Shown here in pieces: positions 1-5,815 of a stretch of 24,490 nt of DNA; position 1 is the stretch's first letter, and the number at the start of each line of letters is the position of its first letter. Where the stretch lies: IMG/VR virus record IMGVR_UViG_3300025872_000295, positions 1-24,490 of that record, one strand, 5' to 3'. A model generated the notes under the pieces. The model saw only the letters and a program-made list of their open reading frames with translations, searched no databases and was not told the origin of the DNA. Position numbers and translations under genes: made by a program. This stretch comes from a virus.

Positions 1-2116
1 TTCCCTGCATGGACTTGGCCAACTGAGTACTGCTGGCTCCGGCTTCTCCCTGCTTACGGATGAAGTTCAGGATGCGCTTGTGCGAGGCTTCCGTTTCGTT
101 CTCTGCAACTTCCTGCACTAACAAGTTTGCCGTGTAGTTAAACGACCAACGAGCCAGATCATTTGCCATCTTGAAGATTTCAAACGTCACCGTGGGCGAT
201 ATGGGGTCACGGGCTATGGCTTCGATCATGGAAATCTTCACGGTGATTTCGGCATAGCGCACCCAGAGGGCATCGTCGCCACGAGACTGATTCAACTGCC
301 AATTACGAACCGCTTGGTACTCCTCGAACGCTTTGTCTTCCCAATGCACGATCATCGGAACAACGGCGCTATTAGGCAGTAGCGGCTGATTGGCAAGGTT
401 GCCGATGCCAGCGGGAACGACGTTGTAAGAGTCCATCATGTCTTTAACGATGTCTTCCGGCGGTGGTTCTGATACCGGGATTTGCGTCTCGGGATAATCC
501 TCGAATGGCGGGATCATCAAGATGCGCGAGAGCGTACCGTTGTCCACCATGTCGTGGTTCAGCGCCGGGATCAGCGTCCTCGGAGTCGTGGTTCCGAAGA
601 AGTTGAAGTTGGGCTGATTGATGTCGAGACGAACGCGGTCGCGAGAGTCTGCATATTCCTGACCGTGATACATACCGCTGCTACTGGAGTACACCTCAAG
701 CAACGTCTTAATGATGTCGCGCTGGTGACTTGCAGCGTTCTTAGCAGTCAGGCTCTGAAGGTACAAGCCCATTTCGTCAAGGTGGCTGATACGCGACGGG
801 AAGTCGAAGAGCGTGCGAAGGATGGCAACACCGGAGCTAAAGCGATCACCGCAGATCAACGGATGCAAGCCAGCCGCATTCATCAGTTCTTTGACGCGCT
901 GTCGGCTGTGATCTTTACCGGCACCGGGTTTGGCAACGGCAATCGCAAACAGGTTGCAACGAGTGTTCAGATGGGCCATGGCATATCGCCGCCCAAAGAT
1001 CGCACCGAACATCACCAGCGTATTGGCCAGAGCAAACGTCGGCTGAGGCTGCTGCGCTGTGGCATTGATCCACCGGACAACTCGCCCTACCAACGACGGG
1101 CTTGTAAACCAATCGCTCGGAAAGTTTTCTTGGGTGCTTTTGGGTATCTTTTTGGGTGTCTTCAGCCCCGTCAGATCAACCTTGACCGCCTTGACCGGAT
1201 TCAGATCCAAGTGAACCGGCGGAACCCATCCGTTGCGCTGAGCGTAATAATATAACGTCCCTGCTCCGATCTTAGACGGCGGGGACTTGCTGTAGTGTTC
1301 CCATCGCTGCTGAGTTTCGAGAGCGTTGTACTTGCCGGACTCACGCGACCATTGGTCGAAGATGTGCATTCCCTTGGCTTCAGTAGCGCAGTAGATCGCC
1401 ATGCCGATGCGGTTCCAGTCATCCCATGACAGATCGGGATTCGGAACAAACTTGAGCGCATCTTCGACCGCAGAGAGCGTGCCTACCAAGCCATCGTGGG
1501 AGGTCTTGGCATCCTTGTCTGGCATCACCGTGCTGATGAGCCGGGTACGACGCATGGACGGAGGTAACGCCTTATACGCCTCCTCTGCCGCAGCCAAGAC
1601 TTGCTCTCTGGTTACCAATGGCAACGCGCTAACAGGCGTCTGATGCGGGCATTCCAGCGGCCATGAGTACGGCTTGCCGGTTTCCGGGTGTGTGGCGTAG
1701 GCCACGAACTGCTGACCAAGACCGAGCACTTCAATCGGATGCAATGAGATCTTAGTGAACGGCTCTTCGGTGCGATAGAGATACAACGCCTTGGGGGACT
1801 TACCCACACGGATCAGATCGGTGCGTCCCAACTTCTGCTGAAACACTTCCCCAACAGCAACTGCAACGGACTCATCCAGAATGTCAATGTCAATGGCAAC
1901 AACTTCGCCCGTTAAAATGCCGATGCCGCACCCCGGCCATTTAGACCAAAGATCGACATGCACTTGTTGGGCGTTCATTTCCGTCCAACGCGCTAACTCA
2001 CCCCACTTCTCACCGTCATATCGACCGGGACGCTTGGTTCCCGGCATAATCGGAATAATTCGATAGCCCGCATCGACGAGCTTTTCGCCGTATTGTTCTA
2101 CGTAATTCTCAGACAT
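1..2116 (-). CDS. Prim-pol / PriCT-2 / DUF3987-like P-loop replication protein, C-terminus cut by window edge
   Basis: An open frame of about 705 codons runs from ATG 2116 to the left edge with no stop, so the C-terminus is missing. Residues 1-160 look like a bifunctional primase-polymerase (prim-pol) domain: an acidic IDIDILD motif at about 75-81 (putative metal-binding Asp), the GKSPKALYLYR segment at 106-116, and a Gly-rich GLGQQFVAYATHPETG segment at 132-147. Residues 215-297 resemble PriCT-2 (DWNRIGMAIYCAT). A P-loop KPGAGKDHS lies at about 396-404, followed by an acidic HLDEMG segment, as in DUF3987 helicase-like domains. By family it would prime and possibly unwind phage DNA at replication forks. 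Its start overlaps the rusA-like stop by 8 bases, so the genes are probably coupled. Domain calls are from motif recognition; whether it has real polymerase activity cannot be judged. Confidence 0.85.
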   Translation of the reverse strand, partial: MSENYVEQYGEKLVDAGYRIIPIMPGTKRPGRYDGEKWGELARWTEMNAQQVHVDLWSKWPGCGIGILTGEVVAIDIDILDESVAVAVGEVFQQKLGRTDLIRVGKSPKALYLYRTEEPFTKISLHPIEVLGLGQQFVAYATHPETGKPYSWPLECPHQTPVSALPLVTREQVLAAAEEAYKALPPSMRRTRLISTVMPDKDAKTSHDGLVGTLSAVEDALKFVPNPDLSWDDWNRIGMAIYCATEAKGMHIFDQWSRESGKYNALETQQRWEHYSKSPPSKIGAGTLYYYAQRNGWVPPVHLDLNPVKAVKVDLTGLKTPKKIPKSTQENFPSDWFTSPSLVGRVVRWINATAQQPQPTFALANTLVMFGAIFGRRYAMAHLNTRCNLFAIAVAKPGAGKDHSRQRVKELMNAAGLHPLICGDRFSSGVAILRTLFDFPSRISHLDEMGLYLQSLTAKNAASHQRDIIKTLLEVYSSSSGMYHGQEYADSRDRVRLDINQPNFNFFGTTTPRTLIPALNHDMVDNGTLSRILMIPPFEDYPETQIPVSEPPPEDIVKDMMDSYNVVPAGIGNLANQPLLPNSAVVPMIVHWEDKAFEEYQAVRNWQLNQSRGDDALWVRYAEITVKISMIEAIARDPISPTVTFEIFKMANDLARWSFNYTANLLVQEVAENETEASHKRILNFIRKQGEAGASSTQLAKSMQG

Positions 2117-2492
2117 TTTCTACCTGAACCTCGACTCGCTCCTCGCCATACTGCTTTGAGGCCACGAGTTGTGCTACCGCTGCATCGTCGCTAAAGACAA
2201 CGCCATTCAGCCCATCCAAAATCGCCTTAACGATGTTGTCCAAATCAGGACGAGAGATGTGCCACCCCGTTTTTTTCTTATGTGCAAAGTACGCTGTAAT
2301 CGTGACCTTCACAGGCCCTTCAAACATATCCTTACCGAGCATCGCAACCTGTGCAAGCGCCTTCACGTTCATTTCGTAAATTTCAGTATCACGCGGCGTA
2401 TACGTCACTACCTTGTTGCCACGCTTTGCAAATCTGGGACGCCCCTTGGGCATAGGTTTGCCGTGAATTACCATGTCCACTACTTGTCCCAT
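2109..2492 (-). CDS. rusA: RusA-like Holliday junction resolvase
   Basis: This 127-residue protein has the typical RusA length and motifs: an N-terminal beta segment followed by GKPMPKGRPRF (11-21), the signature RPDLDNIVKAILDGLNG (81-97) with acidic residues at D83 and D85, and SDDAAV (101-106), which supplies the third catalytic Asp position. RusA enzymes are small dimeric endonucleases that resolve four-way DNA junctions made in recombination and replication; this fits the single-strand annealing genes on the other strand. The ATG is preceded by GGGGGAA, a strong ribosome site, and lies 13 bases inside the end of the HTH regulator gene. Its own stop lies inside the prim-pol start. The three genes therefore form one leftward transcription unit. 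Confidence 0.92.
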   Translation of the reverse strand: MGQVVDMVIHGKPMPKGRPRFAKRGNKVVTYTPRDTEIYEMNVKALAQVAMLGKDMFEGPVKVTITAYFAHKKKTGWHISRPDLDNIVKAILDGLNGVVFSDDAAVAQLVASKQYGEERVEVQVENV

Positions 2493-2860
2493 GTTTCCCC
2501 CACAATTTTGTAGATGCGTTCAACAATGTTTGATGGCGTATCCGATTGCCCTTGGATAAACCGCGTTAGAGTATTGCGATGAATACGTATCTTTTTTGCC
2601 GCAGCAGATAGCGTAAGACCTTGTTTCCGCAAGGCTAATCGAACCCGCTCGCCCTCGCTCATGTACGAGTTATAGCGCAGAACTACTTGACCTTTGGTTT
2701 TACGCTCAATTACCTTTAACCACTTGGGCGACGGTAACCTAGAGCCAGAAACCCACCGAGTGACCGCAGCACGGGTGCAACCGCACATAGCCGCAAAGTC
2801 TTCGTGAGTCAAGCGATTCTCTTCCAGCCACTCTGCAAGAGACACAATTCGTGTTTTCAT
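2480..2860 (-). CDS. Tandem helix-turn-helix (Cro/XRE-like) DNA-binding regulator
   Basis: A 126-residue protein carries two helix-turn-helix units. The first spans about 7-50 (DFAAMCGCTRAAVTRWVSG) and the second about 69-120 (LTLSAAAKKIRIHRNTLTRF). Each has the usual helix, turn and recognition-helix pattern of the XRE/Cro family. It is the first gene of the leftward unit and faces the rightward recombination operon across a short control region, so it is probably the local repressor or Cro-like switch; this role is inferred. I chose ATG 2860. An in-frame GTG at 2893 would add 11 residues (starting MTECKWW), and neither start has a convincing Shine-Dalgarno sequence. One chain with two HTH units could bind two half-sites alone, unlike the usual single-HTH dimer. 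Confidence 0.82.
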   Translation of the reverse strand: MKTRIVSLAEWLEENRLTHEDFAAMCGCTRAAVTRWVSGSRLPSPKWLKVIERKTKGQVVLRYNSYMSEGERVRLALRKQGLTLSAAAKKIRIHRNTLTRFIQGQSDTPSNIVERIYKIVGETWDK

Positions 2861-2915
2861 GGTGACATCTTGCCACCACTTGCATTCCGTCACAAGGGGG
2901 TGTAGATTACAAATT

Positions 2916-2929
2916 GTCGGGCAACCGAC
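2916..2929. repeat. Inverted repeat GTCGG-GCAA-CCGAC, candidate operator or hairpin
   Basis: A perfect 5-base dyad with a four-base centre sits next to the direct repeats. As DNA it could be a binding site for the adjacent HTH protein. As plus-strand RNA it would fold into a short hairpin closed by a GCAA (GNRA-type) tetraloop. The sequence does not decide between the two. Confidence 0.5.
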
Positions 2930-2962
2930 TTAACACTGAACCCTGAACTTTTAACACTGAAC
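2930..2962. repeat. Two direct repeats TTAACACTGAAC, 21 bases apart
   Basis: TTAACACTGAAC occurs at 2930-2941 and again at 2951-2962. The 21-base spacing is close to two helical turns, so both sites face the same side of the DNA. Related GAAC words occur at 2945-2948 (TGAAC), 2966-2969 (GGAAC) and 2972-2976 (TGAAC). This is the arrangement expected of an operator array, and the neighbouring tandem-HTH protein is the obvious candidate ligand. The binding assignment is inferred. Confidence 0.55.
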
Positions 2963-2976
2963 AAGGAACATTGAAC

Positions 2977-3351
2977 ATGCGCTCTGAAACTGAAATTGCT
3001 GAGGATTTGTTCAACGCTAAGCAAATTGAACGCGAAGCCGAAGAACGCCGAATCCAGCTTGAAGAAGAACTCGTGGCCGTTTTAGGCAAGCGAGACGAAG
3101 GTAGCAAAACTCACACGGTTGGCCAGTACAAGGTTGTCATTACCGGGCGAGTGAACCGGAAGATCGACTGGGAGTCCTTCGATCAACTGTCTCACAAGAT
3201 CCCTGAGAACCTGTGGCCGGTCAAACGTGCCTTAGATGTGACCGGGGTCAAGTACCTCGCGAACAACGAACCCCAACTGTACAAGGTGCTGTCAAATGCT
3301 TTGACGGTTGAGGAAGCTAAAACCACTGTATCTATTGTTATGGGAGCCTAA
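2977..3351 (+). CDS. Small conserved phage protein, DUF7173-like
   Basis: A 124-residue protein opens the rightward operon. The first ~50 residues (EREAEERRIQLEEELVAVLG) are charged and helical, likely a coiled coil. A beta-rich stretch follows (HTVGQYKVVITGRVNRKIDW) and then a C-terminal region that includes VKYLANNEPQLYKVL. It resembles small phage proteins often found just before Sak4-like ATPases, which I recall as DUF7173; no biochemical role is known to me. The context suggests a helper of the recombination or replication genes. I chose ATG 2977 because AAGGA lies 9 bases upstream; an in-frame TTG at 2971 is less likely. The next gene starts 3 bases after the stop. Confidence 0.75.
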   Translation: MRSETEIAEDLFNAKQIEREAEERRIQLEEELVAVLGKRDEGSKTHTVGQYKVVITGRVNRKIDWESFDQLSHKIPENLWPVKRALDVTGVKYLANNEPQLYKVLSNALTVEEAKTTVSIVMGA

Positions 3352-3354
3352 GAG

Positions 3355-4119
3355 ATGGCCATATCACTTAAAAGCCTAAAGAAAACTGGCGTAGCCCGTC
3401 CGCCGCGTGTCGTGCTGTACGGAACGCATGGCATTGGTAAATCTACCTTTGCTGCGCAAGCGCCTAACCCTGTGTTCATTCAAACCGAAGAAGGTCTGGA
3501 TGCGATCAATGTCACGGCCTTCCCGCTGTGTCAGTCGTTTGAAGACATGTTGGATGCGATTGGATCACTCGCTCAAGAGGATCACGACTTCGCAACCGTG
3601 GTGATTGATAGCGCGGACTGGGCAGAGCAACTGATCCACAAGCGCGTAGCCAAGGACAACAACGTGGCTACTATCGACGCCATCGGCTACGGGCGTGGCT
3701 ACAAGGCAGCGACGGACTATTGGAAGCAACTGCTCGACGGGCTGGATCATCTTCGCTCGGACAAGAACATGCAGGTCATCCTGCTTGCTCACACTCAGGT
3801 CAAGCGATTTGACGATCCGTTGGCTGATCCGTATGACCGTTACCAGTTGGATCTTCACCACGGCAGCGCGAGCCTGATTAGCGAATGGTGCGACATTCTC
3901 ATGTTTGCTAACCAGCAATACAGCACAGTTAAGAGCGACGTTGGCTTCAACCAAAAGGTCACTCGTGCTGTTGGTAGTGGCATGCGTCTGCTGTACACCC
4001 AAGAGCGTCCGGGTTGGCAAGCCAAATCGCGCTGGCCGTTGCCGGATCAACTTCCCCTCGACTACGCCAAGTTTGCTGAGGCGCTTGGCACTTCTATGAA
4101 CAACGTGATCGGAGAGTAA
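3355..4119 (+). CDS. Sak4-like RecA-fold ATPase (phage nucleotide-binding protein, AAA_24)
   Basis: The 254-residue protein has a Walker A motif GTHGIGKST (23-31), acidic residues EE (45-46) just after beta strand 2, Walker B TVVIDSADW (81-89) and a sensor-type strand VILLAHTQVKRF. This is the pattern of AAA_24/Sak4, a reduced RecA/Rad51-like core that phages use as a single-strand annealing or exchange recombinase. The partners fit: a DUF669 protein, which usually accompanies Sak4, follows at once, then a Cas4-like nuclease. It probably binds ssDNA during recombination-dependent replication. GGGAG upstream of the ATG is a good ribosome site. A non-recombinase ATPase role is possible, since the family is usually annotated only as nucleotide-binding. 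Confidence 0.85.
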   Translation: MAISLKSLKKTGVARPPRVVLYGTHGIGKSTFAAQAPNPVFIQTEEGLDAINVTAFPLCQSFEDMLDAIGSLAQEDHDFATVVIDSADWAEQLIHKRVAKDNNVATIDAIGYGRGYKAATDYWKQLLDGLDHLRSDKNMQVILLAHTQVKRFDDPLADPYDRYQLDLHHGSASLISEWCDILMFANQQYSTVKSDVGFNQKVTRAVGSGMRLLYTQERPGWQAKSRWPLPDQLPLDYAKFAEALGTSMNNVIGE

Positions 4120-4123
4120 GAAA

Positions 4124-4600
4124 ATGGCATTGCTTAATTTAAATCCTGCTGACTTTCAGGACATTTCGGACGATACCCAACAGATCCTGCCAGTTGGCGA
4201 GTACCAGATGCATATCATCAACTCGGAACTGCGGGACACCAAGGCCGGTGACGGTCAGTACCTTTGGCTAGAGTTTGAGATCCTCGGGCCAAAGTACGTC
4301 GGTCGCAAGCATTGGGATCGCCTGAACCTGTTCAATAAGAACGAGACGGCGGTCAAGATTGCTCGTAAGCAGTTGGCGTCGATCTGCGCGGCTCTGAACT
4401 TTGCATCGTTGCCGAATGACTCGGTTCAGTTGCACAGTAAGCCGATGAAGGTCGTTGTTTCGCACAAGGAGAACAAGCAGGGCAACCTTGAAGCCCGCGC
4501 TAACTACTACGCGATGAATGCTCCTGTGGCTGCGGAACCGGCTGCGACGGCGGCTCCTGCTGCTGCAAGTGCCAAGCCTTGGGAACGGCATAAGAAGTAA
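4124..4600 (+). CDS. DUF669-type protein, putative ssDNA-binding partner of Sak4
   Basis: The 158-residue protein matches the DUF669 pattern: an N-terminal LNPADFQDISDDTQQILPVG, the beta-rich core YQMHIINSELRDTKAG, and YLWLEFEILGPKYVGRKHWD, where a single-strand-binding OB-like fold is expected. Residues 133-150 are an Ala/Pro-rich linker and the C-terminus is the basic AKPWERHKK. This differs from the acidic tip of bacterial SSB, so it probably does not recruit host proteins in the SSB way. It starts 4 bases after the Sak4-like gene, and the pair commonly co-occurs in phages. The ssDNA-binding role comes from family knowledge and neighbours. The stop is followed within six bases by the structured element at 4606. 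Confidence 0.8.
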   Translation: MALLNLNPADFQDISDDTQQILPVGEYQMHIINSELRDTKAGDGQYLWLEFEILGPKYVGRKHWDRLNLFNKNETAVKIARKQLASICAALNFASLPNDSVQLHSKPMKVVVSHKENKQGNLEARANYYAMNAPVAAEPAATAAPAAASAKPWERHKK

Positions 4601-4605
4601 ATAAA

Positions 4606-4667
4606 GAGACGCGGCACTCGGGTGCAATTCCCGCCCATACCCCACCGCATTTCGGGTGTCGCGTCTC
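4606..4667 (+). ncRNA. Structured RNA element: 14-bp stem with a tRNA T-arm-like inner hairpin
   Basis: Bases 4606-4619 pair with 4654-4667 over 14 positions, twelve Watson-Crick and two G-U. The G-U pairs suggest a structure kept at RNA level. Inside, CGGG (4619-4622, sharing its first base with the outer stem) can pair with CCCG (4630-4633) around the 7-base loop TGCAATT, giving a T-arm-like shape. The stem is followed by CCTTTT, and GGGGGA (4674-4679) is the ribosome site of the nuclease gene at ATG 4683. It could be an attenuator or partial terminator, an RNA-processing site, or a translation-control structure for the nuclease. It lies outside coding sequence if ATG 4683 is the start. The pairing is visible; function is unknown. 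Confidence 0.5.
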
Positions 4668-4682
4668 CCTTTTGGGGGAATC

Positions 4683-5633
4683 ATGGTCAAACTGCCAGAG
4701 ATCGAAGATCAAACCTTAAAGGCGGTTGACGCCGCCTTGGAAGCCGAGCAAGAGAGCCGTCCGAGAAACTACTTGGGTGCATCTGCCATTGGCGACGTAT
4801 GCGACCGTAAGCTGTGGCTGAACTTTCGTTGGGTCAAACGCGGATTTATTGAGGCCGCTGGGCTACGTCGAATTAACGATGGGCACCGGGGCGAGTTAGT
4901 CGTTGCCGATATGCTTCGCAAAGTGGCGGGGCTTGATCTTTCTACGGAGAAAGAACCGGGCGTTCAGCACTCGTTTGAGGCGCTTGGCGGACACTTCCGT
5001 GGCAACTGCGACGGGCTACTAACTGGACTTATTCAAGACCCTGACACGCTCTATGTATGGGAGTGCAAGGTCATCAATGACATCAAGTACAAGAAGCTGG
5101 TGTCACTCAAAATGAAGAGCGAGAAGGATGCGCTCAAGAACTGGGACTATGTGTACTACGCGCAAGCTCAGATCTATATGCATTTCTTCAACGCGCCAAA
5201 GCATTACCTGACTGCTGGCTCATCCGGTGTGCGCGACATCACAAGCGTCGTGACCGAATACGATCAGGGTGAAGCCGAGAAGTTTATTGAGAAAGCCAAT
5301 CGCATCATTTTTGCGCCGCGACCGGCTGGCAAGATTTCGTCTGATCCAGCATGGCACGAGTGCAAGTATTGCTCTTTCCATAGCATGTGCCACGAAGACG
5401 ATATGCCGCGCCATAAGTCGTGCCGGACTTGTCTGCATAGCTCACCGCTAAAGACAGGCGGCTGGAAGTGCGAATTCCACAAGAAAGACTTGACCCAAGA
5501 GGATCAAACTAACGGCTGCGAGCATCACTTGTTTGTGCCCGACCTCATCCCCGGCGAGCAGATAAACTCAGGGCCTAACTGGGTCGAGTATGCGCTAAAG
5601 GGGGGAGTAGTATGGATAGACAAATCGAAGTAG
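4683..5633 (+). CDS. Cas4/RecB-like PD-(D/E)XK exonuclease with Cys clusters
   Basis: This 316-residue protein has the PD-(D/E)XK series: HRGE (68-71), D110 in GNCDG, ECK (127-129), and Q161/Y165 in QAQIYM. Four cysteines match the Cas4-type iron-sulphur pattern: C40 in GDVCDRKLW, then C227, C230 and C236. A second group (C247, C250, C263, C279) may form a zinc ribbon, an addition to the basic Cas4 layout. Such enzymes resect DNA ends; beside Sak4 and DUF669 it probably makes the ssDNA used for annealing. I chose ATG 4683, which has GGGGGA upstream. The in-frame GTG at 4656 lies inside the RNA stem and adds a weak extension. The gene overlaps the next one by 22 bases. There is no CRISPR context. 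Confidence 0.82.
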   Translation: MVKLPEIEDQTLKAVDAALEAEQESRPRNYLGASAIGDVCDRKLWLNFRWVKRGFIEAAGLRRINDGHRGELVVADMLRKVAGLDLSTEKEPGVQHSFEALGGHFRGNCDGLLTGLIQDPDTLYVWECKVINDIKYKKLVSLKMKSEKDALKNWDYVYYAQAQIYMHFFNAPKHYLTAGSSGVRDITSVVTEYDQGEAEKFIEKANRIIFAPRPAGKISSDPAWHECKYCSFHSMCHEDDMPRHKSCRTCLHSSPLKTGGWKCEFHKKDLTQEDQTNGCEHHLFVPDLIPGEQINSGPNWVEYALKGGVVWIDKSK

Positions 5634-5815
5634 ATGACGAGTATGAGTCGGACGATTTGCTCCTGACGGGAGACGATATAGAAACCATTTTGAGGGCGTT
5701 AGACGCCTACGGCTACGCAATGGTGATGTCTCAGTCGATGGGCGAGCTAGAGAAAATCAAACGCGCAGCCGAAGCCTTGATGAAACAACTGCCGAGAACG
5801 GAGTTTGATTCGTGA
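5612..5815 (+). CDS. Small acidic protein of unknown function
   Basis: A 67-residue protein with a strongly acidic first third (VDDEYESDDLLLTGDDIE), then predicted helices (LRALDAYGYAMV, ELEKIKRAAEALMKQL). It starts inside the nuclease gene, 22 bases before its stop, with a GGGGGGAG-type ribosome site just upstream, and ends in a GTGA overlap with the helicase. The close packing supports a real gene coupled to both neighbours. I do not recognise a family. An accessory role for the nuclease or helicase is only a guess. Confidence 0.7.
   Translation: MDRQIEVDDEYESDDLLLTGDDIETILRALDAYGYAMVMSQSMGELEKIKRAAEALMKQLPRTEFDS

Larger units (their letters stand above)
2894..2976. promoter_or_regulatory. 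Divergent control region between regulator and recombination operon
   Basis: The non-coding gap between the leftward HTH regulator and the rightward operon is the only divergent gene pair in the window, so it should hold both promoters and their operators. It contains a perfect 5-base dyad (2916-2929), two identical 12-base direct repeats (2930-2941, 2951-2962) and further GAAC words. AAGGA at 2963-2967 is the ribosome site of the rightward gene. I could not find a convincing pair of -35 and -10 boxes on either strand, so a phage-specific or activator-dependent promoter is possible. The assignment rests on gene layout and repeat structure. Confidence 0.6.

Noticed and set aside
482-1255. A 257-codon plus-strand open frame
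   Set aside because: It lies opposite the prim-pol gene, whose minus-strand frame shows clear domains throughout and runs off the window edge.
4606-4650. A complete tRNA or tmRNA gene at the T-arm-like hairpin
   Set aside because: No 5' acceptor strand complementary to the CATACCCC segment is found upstream, no anticodon arm is visible, and the loop has G where tRNAs have an invariant T55.
4656-4682. GTG 4656 as start of the Cas4-like nuclease
   Set aside because: It would place the start within the RNA stem and has no ribosome site, whereas ATG 4683 has GGGGGA directly upstream.
4683-5633. The Cas4-like protein as part of a CRISPR-Cas system
   Set aside because: No cas1, cas2, effector or repeat array is present; the neighbours are phage recombination genes.
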